In this document: in pieces, positions 25,659 to 35,344 of the stretch
Layout of the letters: each line of letters opens with the position of its first letter
Position numbering within the stretch: the stretch's first letter is position 1
Origin: Yoonia sp. GPGPB17
GTDB taxonomy: Bacteria > Pseudomonadota > Alphaproteobacteria > Rhodobacterales > Rhodobacteraceae
Assembly: GCF_037892195.1 (NCBI RefSeq)
Contig: NZ_JATACI010000002.1
Span: forward strand, 3,100,001-3,164,000
Reading direction: 5' to 3'
Length of the DNA stretch: 64,000 nucleotides
Translations under genes and position numbers: made by a program
Notes under the pieces: model-generated
The model's database searches: none
The model's input: only the letters and a program-made list of their open reading frames with translations
What the model was told of the DNA's origin: nothing

Positions 25659-26968
25659 ATGATTCCTCAGATCCTTGCAGAACCGGCCGCAGGTGCCGGA
25701 AAAACCGTTCCTAAAACAGACCCTGCGGCAGATAGCGCAGAGGCAACGACTTTTGGTGAACTGATGACGGATGCAGATCTTCCGGCGGAAGATCAACCAC
25801 TGACCTCAAAAGGGGCCACAGATGGCCGTGCGCTTGAAACGGATGCAGAGCTTGTCGAGTTCGCCGCAGCAACGGTTGATCAGAAAACAACCCAAGCAGA
25901 TACGAAAGTTGCAGCAGCGCCCTTGCAGATTCCCCAAAGCTGCCAAAGCGGGGTGCGGACGCGACAAACGTTCCGACTGATGCAAAGCAAGCGGACCCTT
26001 TGGTGCGTACAACTGCTCCTACCGACGCGGATAGCGTTCCGAATGCAAAGACGGCGGGAACGACAAAGGGTGATGGGCCTGATTTGGCAGTGACGGAAGG
26101 CAAGGTGCAACGCCCCACGATCGCCCAGTCAGTTATGGAAGGGAAATTGCCGCAGACCCCGCCAGCAGGTAGCTCAAAGCCAGATATGGCGTCAGTGCAA
26201 GGGGCGCCCAAGGCGGATGTCAATGTATCACAGCCGCCCGCGACACTGCCAGGGGAAAAGACCAATTCAACCCTGCCCGGCAAGGAGGCTCACTCCACCG
26301 CCGTGATTGCCACACCACAGGGTCCAACACCGAAAACGCGACGCGAAGACCCGGCCAGTACGCCGGCACCGCCTCTCGCTACGAAACCTGCGGCATCGTC
26401 CCTTGCGCCAGCGCAACCTCCGGCGGTCGCACTGGCGCAAGCGGCAGCCCAGCCTTCGCGCGACACTGCTGAAAAGGTGGTCAAGGCCAGCCTGAGCGAG
26501 GTCACGATTACCTCCGCACCGCTTGAGCGACAGGCGGGGGTGGCGACCATGCAAACCTCGCCAGCTGCTGTGGTCACGCCGGATGCGGCGCGTCACGTTG
26601 CTGCGCAGGTTGCTCTTGCCGTGACCAGTACGCCCGGCAAAACTACAGAGATCGCCCTGAACCCCGAGGAATTGGGACGCGTCAGGCTCAGCCTGTCAGC
26701 AGCGGATGGAGCAATCGTCCTGAACGTCACGGCCGAACGGCCTGAAACGCAGGACTTGCTGCGCCGTCATATGGATCTTCTGGCGCAAGAGTTCCGTCAA
26801 TTGGGCTATACCTCAATTTCGTTCTCATTCGGCGAGCAGCAGGGGCAGGCCCGGCCTGAAGAACCGCTGATGGAAGAGACCACTGGCCGCAACGTTCAGG
26901 AGGAGGTGTCTGAGATCGCTAACATACCACCGGGACCTCCTACTGCTGGCCTGGACATACGCATTTAA
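25659..26968 (+). CDS. fliK: Flagellar hook-length control protein FliK (frameshifted)
   Basis: FliK is a secreted molecular ruler that triggers the FlhB specificity switch. The N-terminal part starts at ATG 25659 (MIPQILAEPAAGAGKTVPKTD) and is disordered and Ala/Thr/Pro-rich. The C-terminal hook-length domain (residues ~330-430) shows ALNPEELGRVRLSLSAADGAIVLNVTAERPETQDLLRRHMDLLAQEFRQLGYTSISFSF. A frame change occurs between about 25932 and 25953; surplus bases in the C4 (25932-25935) and G4 (25950-25953) runs would reconcile it. Ten bases separate the stop from flgD. Confidence 0.9.
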
Positions 26969-26977
26969 GGAGCGGAT

Positions 26978-27645
26978 ATGGAAATCACACAACCCTTTCA
27001 ACAGGCTGCGACGGCGCAAGCATCTGCTGCATCCGGGGCATCGGCACAAATCAGCTCTGACTTTGAGGTATTTTTGAGGATGTTGACGGCACAAATGCAG
27101 TATCAAGACCCGCTCAACCCTGTCGATTCAACCGATTATGCCACGCAACTGGCGACGTTCTCTGGGGTTGAACAGGCCGTTTTGACAAATGATCTGCTGA
27201 CATCGATGGTCGTCCAGATGAGTACGGGCGGCCTGGTTGATATGGCCGCGCTTGTTGGCAAGGAGGTGCGATCAGGCGCGCCTGCGTACTTTGATGGCCA
27301 ACCTCTTACATTGCTGCCGATACAGAATGTCGCCGCAGACTCGGCCGAGCTTGTGGTGCGCAATGAGGCTGGCGATGAAGTGCAGCGCAGCGAGATTGCG
27401 CCGGGTGCAGAGACTCTGGAATGGGCTTAGGCACTGGTCCTGACGGCACACCTTTTGCCGCTGGGGTCTATCAATTCGAGGTCGTTGCAAAATCCAATGA
27501 CGAGGTTGTCGCCCAAATCCCGGTTGAGACCTATAGCACTGTGAATGAGGTGCGGCTGGACTATGGCAGGACAATTCTGGTGCTTGATGGCGGTGTGAAT
27601 GTTGCAAGTGATTGGGTCACGGCCTTGCGCGATGGGAACGGTTAA
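26978..27645 (+). CDS. flgD: Flagellar hook capping protein FlgD (frameshifted)
   Basis: FlgD scaffolds hook assembly. The first part has the family N-terminal block FEVFLRMLTAQMQYQDPLNPVDSTDYATQLATFSGVEQAVLTNDLL. The frame then hits TAG after ETLEWA. The next frame continues GTGPDGTPFAAGVYQFEVVAKSNDEVVAQIPVETYSTVNEVRLDYG, the normal FlgD C-terminal domain. One base is missing near 27428; the corrected length is 222 residues. It is the last flagellar gene and its end overlaps the convergent ubiB by four bases. Confidence 0.93.
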
Positions 27646-29171
27646 AAGAACGTACTGATCCATACGGCCGCACCCACTAACGCACCGCCCAGGGCCATCC
27701 ATGACAAGCGCGCAATGCGCCGTTGCGGTTTTGGCGGCGGCGGCGGGTTGTTCAGGCGGATCAGTGCATCCTCGGCCAGTCGCGGCAGCTGCGGACCAAA
27801 TCGTGCAAGGATCATGGCAGTTTTCTGAAGGTCACGCAGGAGCGCTTTGGGTCCGATGCTTTGCTTGATGTAATCTTCAACAACCGGTTTTGCGGCCTGC
27901 CAGATGTTCATATGCGGGTCCAGCGACCGCGCGACGCCCTCAACCACTACCATCGTGCGTTGTAGCAAAATCAGCTCTGTCCGGGTTTCCATACCGAACC
28001 GTTCAGTGACTTCGAACAAGTAGCTTAGCAAACGGGCCATCGAAATGCGGCTGGCGTCCATGCCAAAAATCGGCTCGCCTACGGCGCGCAGCGCGCGCGC
28101 GAATTCGTCAACGTCTTGGTCAGCGGGCACATAGCCTGCCTCAAAATGCACTTCGGCCACACGCTGATAGTCCTTGCGGATGAAGCCAAATAAAATTTCG
28201 GCATAAACGCGGCGGGTATACTCATCAATTCGTCCCATGATCCCGAAGTCATAGGCGATGACGTCTCCGTTCGCAGCGACCTTGAGGTTGCCCTGATGCA
28301 TATCACCGTGGAAGTAACCGTCGCGCAGCGCATGGTTCAGGAAAAGCTGCAAGACCCGGGTCGCCAATTCAACGCGGTCGTGTCCGGCAGCGTCCAGCGC
28401 GTCATTGATGCCAATATTGGTGCCTTCGGCCCAATCCATCGTCATGACGCGGCGGCTTGACAGGTGCCAGCGCACTTTAGGCACCTGAAAACCGGCATCA
28501 GATTCGGTATTGGCAGCAAATTCGGCCGCAGCCGAGCTTTCCAACCGCAAATCCAGCTCACCCATCACGACGCCTTCGAAATGCGTGATCACATCCATTG
28601 GGCGCAGACGGCGCGACGCGGGCGACAGGACTTCGATTGTGCGTGCAGCAAAGTAGAACGCATCAATATCGGTGCGAAATGCCCGTTCGATCCCGGGACG
28701 CAGGATTTTTACGGCGACCGCTTCGCCGCTTTCGGCCAGATGCGCCTTGTGGACCTGAGCCAGCGATGCCGCGGCGACCGGTTCAGAAAACGACGAAAAC
28801 AGCTGATCAAAGGAACTGCCGAGTTCAGACTGGATCGTCTTCTTGGCCTCCGCCATTGAAAACGGGGGCAGCTTGTCCTGCAACACCCGCAGTTGCACGG
28901 CCAGTTCATCCCCTACCACGTCTGGACGGGTCGAAAGCACCTGACCAAACTTGATATAGGCGGGGCCCAAGGCAGTCAGTGCGCGCACCGCAGGCGGCAT
29001 TGTCACATCGCCTTTGTACCCAAGCCACTGGAACGGCCAGACGAGTGTGCGGAAAACGATGCGCAGCAGCGGCCCTGCATCAAACGCATCCAGCACAACC
29101 TTCATCGCACCCGTGCGTTCCAAAGTCGCGCCTGTGCGGATCAGGCGGATAATATTGTGCGGGCCGCGCAT
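27642..29171 (-). CDS. ubiB: Ubiquinone biosynthesis protein UbiB
   Basis: UbiB (509 residues) is an atypical kinase-like ATPase needed for coenzyme Q synthesis at the inner membrane. I start it at ATG 29171 (MRGPHNIIRLIRTGATLERTG), one base after the corrected ubiE stop. The KxGQ-type motif YIKFGQVLSTRPD, the Ala-rich loop AAASLAQVHKA, and the kinase motifs GYFHGDMHQGN and AYDFGIMG are present. A C-terminal membrane segment (WMALGGALVGAAVWISTFF) anchors it. It forms an operon with ubiE. Confidence 0.97.
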   Translation of the reverse strand: MRGPHNIIRLIRTGATLERTGAMKVVLDAFDAGPLLRIVFRTLVWPFQWLGYKGDVTMPPAVRALTALGPAYIKFGQVLSTRPDVVGDELAVQLRVLQDKLPPFSMAEAKKTIQSELGSSFDQLFSSFSEPVAAASLAQVHKAHLAESGEAVAVKILRPGIERAFRTDIDAFYFAARTIEVLSPASRRLRPMDVITHFEGVVMGELDLRLESSAAAEFAANTESDAGFQVPKVRWHLSSRRVMTMDWAEGTNIGINDALDAAGHDRVELATRVLQLFLNHALRDGYFHGDMHQGNLKVAANGDVIAYDFGIMGRIDEYTRRVYAEILFGFIRKDYQRVAEVHFEAGYVPADQDVDEFARALRAVGEPIFGMDASRISMARLLSYLFEVTERFGMETRTELILLQRTMVVVEGVARSLDPHMNIWQAAKPVVEDYIKQSIGPKALLRDLQKTAMILARFGPQLPRLAEDALIRLNNPPPPPKPQRRIARLSWMALGGALVGAAVWISTFF

Positions 29172-29172
29172 G

Positions 29173-29926
29173 TTAGAGCTTCCACCCTGAATGGAGTGCG
29201 GCCACACCCATAGTCAGATTGCGGTACTTGGCATTTCCGAACCCTGCATCGCGGACCATCCCAAGGAACGTATCCTGATCAGGAAATTTGCGGATCGATT
29301 CGACCAAATATTGATAGCTGTCTCGGTCGTAAAGCAATGATCTGCCCCATGCGCGGGATCACGTTGAAGGAATAGGCGTCATAAGCGGCCTGCATCATCG
29401 GGTTTGGCAGTTGACTGAATTCCAGCACCATCAAACGACCGCCCGGTTTCAAGACACGGTAGGCTTCGTTTAATGCGTCTTGTGGGCGTGTCACATTGCG
29501 AATGCCAAAGCTGATTGTGTAGACGTCAAAACTGTTGGCCTCGAACGGTAGCGCCATGGCATCGCCGACAACCCAGTCCAGGCTGTCGGACATACGCGCG
29601 GCCTCGGCGCGTTTGCGGCCCTCAACCAGCATCGGCTCGGTCAGATCCAGAACAGTAGCATGGCCATGCCCCGCACGTTTCAGAAACCGGAATGAGATGT
29701 CGCCTGTCCCACCTGCCACATCCAGCAATCGCTGGCCGGGGCGCGGGGCCAACCAATCCATCATCGCGTCCTTCCAGATTCGGTGCACACCGCCGGACAT
29801 CACATCATTCATAATGTCATACTTGCTGGCGACCGATGAAAACACGCCTTGCACGCGGCCCGCTTTTTCATCTTCGCGGACGGTTTCAAACCCGAAGTGG
29901 GTCGTCGGATCGGACTTATCGGTCAT
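29173..29926 (-). CDS. ubiE: Demethylmenaquinone/ubiquinone C-methyltransferase UbiE (frameshifted)
   Basis: UbiE is the SAM-dependent C-methyltransferase of ubiquinone synthesis. It starts at ATG 29926 ([25 protein letters not shown]). The SAM-binding motif [16 protein letters not shown] and the post-motif [26 protein letters not shown] are clear. After MGQIIA the given frame diverges. One surplus base in the run at 29331-29333 (plus-strand AAA) explains it, and the other frame ends [22 protein letters not shown] ... LHSGWKL at 29173, the normal UbiE C-terminus (250 residues). A long upstream extension in this frame is rejected. Confidence 0.94.
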
Positions 29927-30059
29927 GTCATGCTTTCGCCTGAATACTGTCCCGCTAGGGGTTATACCCAAGAGGCCAGATAGACAAACTGTCAATGTGC
30001 CACGGAACGTGGGATTGTCTCTAGGCGGCGGGTCCGATTGCAGATAGTGACAGGGGACA

Positions 30060-30911
30060 ATGCCTGAGTTACCTGAAGTTGAGACTGTCAAAGCCGGTAT
30101 CGCGCCGGTGATGGAAGGCCACGTCATCGCAAAGGCTGACGTGAACCGCCCGGATCTGCGGTGGCCCTTCCCGGACCGAATGGCCGAGCGGTTGACTGGT
30201 AAGCGGGTGCTTGGTTTGCGCCGCCGCTCAAAATACATCCTCGTTGATATGGATAGTGCGGAGACGCTGCTGATTCATTTGGGCATGTCGGGCCGTATGT
30301 TGATATCTGGCCATAGGGTCGGCGATTTCCATCATCCTCATCCAGTGCCCGCGAAGCATGACCATGTGGTTTTCCAGATGGATAATGGCGTGCGCATTAC
30401 TTTCAACGACGCGCGGCGCTTTGGTGCGATGGATCTGATGGAGACCGCCGCACAGGATGATCACTGGCTGATCCGCGATCTGGGCCCAGAACCGTTGGGC
30501 AATGCGTTTAACGAAGGCTATCTGATCGAACGGTTGAAAGGGCGCAATACGCCGATCAAATCGGCGCTTTTGGATCAGCGCATCGTGTCGGGCCTTGGCA
30601 ATATCTACGTTTGCGAGGTGCTATTCCGTGCAGGCATTCACCCTGCGCGTAAGGCGGGGCGGATCAGTGCCGCACGTGTTGCAACTCTTGTGCCGCTTAT
30701 TCGCGACGTTTTGTCCGAGGCGATCGCTGCTGGCGGATCCTCTTTGCGCGATTATCGTCAGTCTGACGGCGAATTGGGCTATTTTCAGCATGTTTTTCAG
30801 GTCTACGACCGCGAAGGCGAACCTTGTGTAACCCCCGGATGCGACAGGACAATCACCCGAATCGTGCAATCCGGACGCTCATCTTTCTTTTGTCCGCAAT
30901 GCCAAAGATAG
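30060..30911 (+). CDS. mutM: Formamidopyrimidine-DNA glycosylase MutM
   Basis: MutM (283 residues) removes oxidised purines such as 8-oxoguanine and nicks the abasic site. The catalytic N-terminus [14 protein letters not shown] (Pro2, Glu3), the helix-two-turn-helix region [18 protein letters not shown] and the C-terminal zinc finger with [28 protein letters not shown] (four Cys) are all intact. It is divergent from ubiE across 133 bases and is followed by a crotonase gene. Confidence 0.97.
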   Translation: MPELPEVETVKAGIAPVMEGHVIAKADVNRPDLRWPFPDRMAERLTGKRVLGLRRRSKYILVDMDSAETLLIHLGMSGRMLISGHRVGDFHHPHPVPAKHDHVVFQMDNGVRITFNDARRFGAMDLMETAAQDDHWLIRDLGPEPLGNAFNEGYLIERLKGRNTPIKSALLDQRIVSGLGNIYVCEVLFRAGIHPARKAGRISAARVATLVPLIRDVLSEAIAAGGSSLRDYRQSDGELGYFQHVFQVYDREGEPCVTPGCDRTITRIVQSGRSSFFCPQCQR

Positions 30912-30974
30912 CTTGATCCGCAGCCACGCTTTGCTAACCCTTGGGGTCTGACCAGCGGCAACAGGGACGGCAGC

Positions 30975-31751
30975 ATGGCCTTTGAAACAATTATCGTCGA
31001 CATCAGCGACTATGTCGCAACGATCACACTTAACCGACCAGATGCAATGAATGCGCTGAACAGCAAACTGCTGGGCGAACTCTGCACCGCGCTGGAAGAC
31101 GCAGACGCCAGCGACAAAGTACGCTGTATCATTGTCACCGGGTCCGAGAAAGCCTTCGCCGCAGGCGCCGACATTTCCGAGATGGCCAACAAATCGTTCG
31201 TTGAGATGTACACTCAGCGGTTTTTCGAGAACGAGACGGATCGGTTCAACCGGACCCGCAAACCCATCATCGCAGCTGTTGCAGGCTATGCGCTGGGCGG
31301 TGGTTGCGAGTTGGCAATGATGTGTGACTTCATTATTGCGGCCGATAACGCCAAATTTGGGCAGCCAGAGATCAACCTTGGTGTGATCGCAGGGCTTGGT
31401 GGCACTCAACGTCTGACGCGCTTTGTGGGCAAGGCAAAATCGATGGATATGCATCTGACTGGTCGCTTCATGGATGCGGCAGAGGCGGAAGCCAGCGGGT
31501 TGGTCAGCCGCGTCGTGCCAACCAAGAAACTGTTGGCCGAGGCAAAGGCGGCTGCTGAAAAGATCAGCGAAAAGTCTTTGATCGCAACCATCGCCGCCAA
31601 AGATGCCGTTGATCGCGCGTATGAAACCACTTTGGCCGAGGGCCTGAACTATGAGCGGCGCTTGTTCCATTCGCTCTTTGCGACCGAAGATCAAAGTGAA
31701 GGCATGGCGGCATTTACCGAGAAGCGCGAAGCGCAGTTTCGGGATAGATAG
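30975..31751 (+). CDS. Enoyl-CoA hydratase
   Basis: This 258-residue crotonase-fold enzyme hydrates trans-2-enoyl-CoA in fatty-acid beta-oxidation or a related CoA pathway. Oxyanion-hole motifs are visible ([15 protein letters not shown] and [17 protein letters not shown]). The two catalytic acids lie in [28 protein letters not shown]. This resembles classical short-chain enoyl-CoA hydratases (EC 4.2.1.17), but substrate range cannot be read from sequence. Its operon partner is unclear; it stands 63 bases after mutM. Confidence 0.92.
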   Translation: MAFETIIVDISDYVATITLNRPDAMNALNSKLLGELCTALEDADASDKVRCIIVTGSEKAFAAGADISEMANKSFVEMYTQRFFENETDRFNRTRKPIIAAVAGYALGGGCELAMMCDFIIAADNAKFGQPEINLGVIAGLGGTQRLTRFVGKAKSMDMHLTGRFMDAAEAEASGLVSRVVPTKKLLAEAKAAAEKISEKSLIATIAAKDAVDRAYETTLAEGLNYERRLFHSLFATEDQSEGMAAFTEKREAQFRDR

Positions 31752-31883
31752 GTGCTTTTTGCCCGGCGCCCCTGGCGGTGAAATCAAAAAACCACCGCTA
31801 CTTGATCCATGTCATACGCAGGATGCCAACATTTGTACTAGGTAGGCGGCGGGTGGCGGCCGACACAAGAGTGGCACCAGATT

Positions 31884-32819
31884 ATGAGAGTATCTTCCTT
31901 TTTTTGCACCGGTCTTCTGACGGGTATCCTGAGCATGCAAATGGGCGGTTTGCATGCCGAAACCCCCTTTGGCACAACCACCACAGCAGGTGATACCCCA
32001 TCAATCATTCAGGATACGGGTGTGGCAAACCGTTTGGCCGTCGCCGGAGTGCTGCGTTCTTTGACCCAAGAAATACCTGCTGCGGCGTGCCATCTTTATC
32101 AAGATGTCAACGCCGAGGATGCAAGAGACCTGTTGTCCACTGGCGTTGACCAGACAACCGAGTTACTGGATGCGCTGCTAAACGGTGATATTTTCTGGGG
32201 TGTCATAGCACCAGAGACCCGTCGCAAGACAATTACAGAGATCGAACAGCTTCGTAGCGATTGGGCGCCAATTCATGCGGCAAGTCGCCGTCTGCTTTCA
32301 GACCCTTCTCAGCAACAAGATGCGAACCAGATCGTTGCAGCCGCAGAGGACCTATTTGATACAAGCTATGCGCTGTTGACCACCCTTGATGCGCAATACT
32401 CAAACTCGGCTGAAATCCTGTCGCGCGACGTGATGTCGATCAACCTCGCGGGCCGTATGACTGCACTCAATCAGGGTATGGCATTGAAGGCATGTCAGCT
32501 TTGGTCCAGTGACCTGGATCCCGTAATTGCGGCCAATCTCAAGCAGGAAATGCAGGATTATGAGGGCAGCTTGAAGGCGCTTTCAGATGGGTATGCTGCC
32601 ATGGGCATTCTGCCGCCCGAAACACCTGGCTTGGTCAACACGCTGGCCGAGATAGGACAAATCTGGGACTTGAATCGCCAGCTATTGGCATTGGTGGCGG
32701 CAGGCGAAGAGATTTCAGAGCAGCAACGCTTTGACCTTTACTATAACCTGATCGACGAAAGGGTGCTGTTGCTTGATTTGGTCTATCTCTATCAGGACAA
32801 CTCAAAAGTGGCGTATTAG
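31884..32819 (+). CDS. Secreted PilJ/NarX-type sensor-domain protein, orphan
   Basis: A 311-residue exported protein with a signal peptide (residues 1 to about 25, ending LHA). Two helical-bundle repeats follow that resemble the PilJ-like N-terminal sensor domain: VANRLAVAGVLRSLTQEIPAAACHL (residues ~48-72) and MSINLAGRMTALNQGMALKACQLW (about residues 191-214). In known proteins this domain is joined to a chemoreceptor or histidine kinase. Here no membrane anchor, HAMP or signalling domain follows, so it would be a free periplasmic protein. Ligand and partner are unknown. Confidence 0.75.
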   Translation: MRVSSFFCTGLLTGILSMQMGGLHAETPFGTTTTAGDTPSIIQDTGVANRLAVAGVLRSLTQEIPAAACHLYQDVNAEDARDLLSTGVDQTTELLDALLNGDIFWGVIAPETRRKTITEIEQLRSDWAPIHAASRRLLSDPSQQQDANQIVAAAEDLFDTSYALLTTLDAQYSNSAEILSRDVMSINLAGRMTALNQGMALKACQLWSSDLDPVIAANLKQEMQDYEGSLKALSDGYAAMGILPPETPGLVNTLAEIGQIWDLNRQLLALVAAGEEISEQQRFDLYYNLIDERVLLLDLVYLYQDNSKVAY

Positions 32820-33009
32820 GGCGATGATTGCCTTCGTGTTGGGCCTTTTGGGGGTTGAACCAAAAGGGACTCTCGCTTAAATGCCGCCCCAGACATGCGT
32901 GTGAGGCCCGCTTTGGCCAGATCATCCGGTTCGAAAACCCGGGGCTTGGGCTTAATGCGCTAACCATATTCAATTTGGCCCTATCAGGCCCAGCTTAGGA
33001 CACGAACAC
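32820..33009. other. Spacer ahead of rpsT with a perfect inverted repeat
   Basis: CCTTTTGG at 32844-32851 pairs exactly with CCAAAAGG at 32860-32867 around an eight-base loop, 24 bases after the preceding stop. No T-run follows, so it is at best a weak terminator. A second short GC-rich region precedes rpsT; no gene is seen. Confidence 0.35.
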
Positions 33010-33273
33010 ATGGCTAACTCCCCTCAGGCGAAAAAACGCGCCCGTCAGAATGAAGCACGCTTTGCAGTGAACAAGATGCGTCGCTCGCGCATCCGTACAT
33101 ATTTGCGCGCGGTGGAAGAGGCGATAGCATCAGGCGATCAGAAAGCAGCGGCAGACGCACTGAAAGCTGCACAGCCAGAGCTGATGCGCGGTGTCACCAA
33201 GGGCGTCATGCACAAGAATACAGCGGCCCGGAAAATGTCGCGTCTGTCTTCACGGGTCAAAGCAATCGGCTGA
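33010..33273 (+). CDS. rpsT: 30S ribosomal protein S20
   Basis: S20 (87 residues) is a primary 16S rRNA-binding protein of the small subunit. The sequence [39 protein letters not shown] and the C-terminal [23 protein letters not shown] are typical. The gene is intact and stands alone, followed by a strong rho-independent terminator. The rpsT-dnaA neighbourhood is usual in Rhodobacterales. Confidence 0.98.
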   Translation: MANSPQAKKRARQNEARFAVNKMRRSRIRTYLRAVEEAIASGDQKAAADALKAAQPELMRGVTKGVMHKNTAARKMSRLSSRVKAIG

Positions 33274-33305
33274 TTCTGTCACTTTCGGCGGAAAACCAAG
33301 AATTC

Positions 33306-33336
33306 AAGCGCACCCAATCAGGGTGCGCTTTTTTTG
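33306..33336 (+). terminator. Rho-independent terminator after rpsT
   Basis: A perfect 10-bp stem (33306-33315 with 33321-33330, loop AATCA) runs into a tract of T. This is the clearest terminator in the window. Confidence 0.93.
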
Positions 33337-33869
33337 TCCCGGTGTGATCTGTCTGCGCAGAAATCGAGACATTTCAAAGGGCCGGTAGATTCTTTTCCGC
33401 CAATCGCTGAGTCAAGTACGATGTTATGTTGAAGCGGCCCCAAAGCCCTTGCTACGTTGCCGATGCGATTCACATCGTTCCGGGGGACATGAGGGGGTTT
33501 GCGCTAACACGGTCAAGGAATCCACCTTTTGGTGTGATCTGTAGCCGACCGGCAAAGCTGCAAACCTCATGCAATGGTGGCATAGAAAAGCGGTAAAAGC
33601 CGCGGGACTGAGCCAAAGTTGTGTCTGCGCCACACCCAAGGTCTGCTCCTTGGGGTTGGATGCGGTTTGTGGCTCTTTTGCTGCCGTTTGGCGCTGGCAA
33701 GCATCTGATGGATGCACGTCTGGCGCGGCGGTTTATGGTTTTGGGTGGAAGGCAATCCGTTCAGGTAGGGCACCTGAGCGTACTGTCCTTTTGTACCGGT
33801 TGGTGTGGCGTAGGCGTTTCTGGGACGCCTTGGTTTGTAGACGACAGTGTATTGGGGCAAAGGGACAAG
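33337..33869. other. Long spacer upstream of dnaA
   Basis: These 533 bases between the rpsT terminator and the dnaA start contain an open frame that runs into dnaA in frame from 33621, but no conserved protein is visible there. I found no clear DnaA boxes (TTATNCACA), so this is not supported as oriC. It likely holds the dnaA promoter and leader. Confidence 0.5.
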
Positions 33870-35207
33870 ATGACGAACGATATCTGGGCAAAGGTGTTGA
33901 GCGCGCTGAAAAGCGCTTTGGGTACAAACAGCTACTCGAGCTGGATTGAACCACTCGAATTCACACAATTGTCCGAGGGCGTGGCGATCTTTGACGTGCC
34001 AACCAACTTTATCGGCAACTATGTATCCCAGAACTTTGGCGATCAGATTATTTATCACATGAACAAGGCTGGCGAAGACGTTCAGCGCCTGCAGTTCCGT
34101 GTGCCCAGCCAGGCTCGCCCAGCCACCAAGCCCGAGGCGGCCAAAAAAGTAACTGAGGCAGAAACCGGGTCCGGTGCACCGCTCGACAACCGATTTACCT
34201 TTGACACGTTCATCGTTGGCAAACCGAACGAACTGGCCCATGCGGCCGCCCGCCGCGTAGCTGAAGGCGGCCCTGTGACGTTTAATCCACTGTTTCTCTA
34301 TGGTGGCGTAGGCCTTGGTAAAACGCACCTTATGCATGCCATCGCGCATGAGTTGAAAGAACGCTCGCCCGAGTTGAACGTACTCTATCTGTCCGCCGAA
34401 CAGTTCATGTATCGTTTCATCACCGCCCTGCGCGAACGCAAGATGATGGATTTCAAACAGCTCTTCCGTTCCGTCGACGTTCTGATGGTCGATGATGTGC
34501 AGTTCATCGGTGGCAAGGACAGCACGCAGGAAGAGTTCTTTCACACATTCAACGCCCTCGTCGACGGCCAGAAGCAGATCATCATCTCTGCCGACCGGGC
34601 GCCGGGCGAAATCAAGGACCTGGAAGAGCGGATCAAGTCGCGGCTGCAATGTGGCCTTGTCGTCGATCTGCACCCGACCGATTATGAGCTGCGCCTTGGC
34701 ATTTTGCAGTCCAAGGTTGATGTCTATTCAGCGCAATATCCTGAGCTTCAGATAGCAGATGGTGTGCTGGAATTCCTCGCCCACCGCATCTCAACCAATG
34801 TCCGTGTCCTTGAAGGTGCGTTGACCCGCCTTTTCGCCTTTGCATCGCTCGTAGGCCGCGAAATTACGCTGGAACTGACCCAAGACTGCCTGTCGGATGT
34901 CCTCAAAGCCTCGGACCGCAAAGTCACCGTCGAGGAAATCCAGCGCAAGGTTTCCGAGCATTACAACATCCGTCTGTCCGATATGATCGGCCCCAAACGT
35001 GTGCGCAATTACGCCCGCCCCCGCCAGATTGCCATGTATCTGGCCAAGCAGATGACCAGCCGGTCCTTGCCAGAGATTGGGCGTCGTTTTGGAGGCCGCG
35101 ACCACACCACCGTCATGCATGGGGTGAAGCGGATCGAAGAACTCAAAGCGCTGGACAGCCAGATCGCCGATGATCTGGAACTCTTGCGCCGCGCTTTGCA
35201 GGAATAA
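33870..35207 (+). CDS. dnaA: Chromosomal replication initiator DnaA
   Basis: DnaA (445 residues) opens the chromosome origin. I start it at ATG 33870 (MTNDIWAKVLSALKSALGTNSYSSWIEPLEF), which gives the conserved domain I; the frame is open further upstream but without homology. The AAA+ domain has Walker A GGVGLGKTHL and Walker B MVDDVQFI. The DNA-binding domain IV ends with the signature GRDHTTVMHGVKRIEEL. The protein is complete. dnaN and recF follow. Confidence 0.98.
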   Translation: MTNDIWAKVLSALKSALGTNSYSSWIEPLEFTQLSEGVAIFDVPTNFIGNYVSQNFGDQIIYHMNKAGEDVQRLQFRVPSQARPATKPEAAKKVTEAETGSGAPLDNRFTFDTFIVGKPNELAHAAARRVAEGGPVTFNPLFLYGGVGLGKTHLMHAIAHELKERSPELNVLYLSAEQFMYRFITALRERKMMDFKQLFRSVDVLMVDDVQFIGGKDSTQEEFFHTFNALVDGQKQIIISADRAPGEIKDLEERIKSRLQCGLVVDLHPTDYELRLGILQSKVDVYSAQYPELQIADGVLEFLAHRISTNVRVLEGALTRLFAFASLVGREITLELTQDCLSDVLKASDRKVTVEEIQRKVSEHYNIRLSDMIGPKRVRNYARPRQIAMYLAKQMTSRSLPEIGRRFGGRDHTTVMHGVKRIEELKALDSQIADDLELLRRALQE

Positions 35208-35270
35208 TCCGGCAAAACGGGGCCAACGCTTGACGCGGACAAACCCATCGTAAACAGTCCAACAAAACGC

Positions 35271-35298
35271 TTGAGAGTAGCGCGAAATAGGATACATT
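35271..35298 (+). promoter_or_regulatory. Candidate promoter for dnaN
   Basis: TTGAGA (35271-35276) and TACATT (35293-35298) are separated by 16 bases, about 45 bases before the dnaN ATG. It matches the housekeeping sigma consensus moderately and is judged by eye only. Confidence 0.35.
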
Positions 35299-35344
35299 TC
35301 GCGTCCCGGCAGCGCCCGGTATCAAGATATGCGGAGATTGGGAC

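Noticed and set aside
29927..30238. Long N-terminal extension of UbiE overlapping mutM
   Set aside because: It has no homology, crosses the divergent promoter region and overlaps the intact mutM start.
33337..33869. Possible oriC between rpsT and dnaA
   Set aside because: No clear DnaA boxes or AT-rich unwinding stretch could be seen; position next to dnaA alone is not enough.
33621..33869. N-terminal extension of dnaA
   Set aside because: The frame is open for 83 codons, but conserved domain I starts at 33870 and the upstream translation has no resemblance to DnaA.
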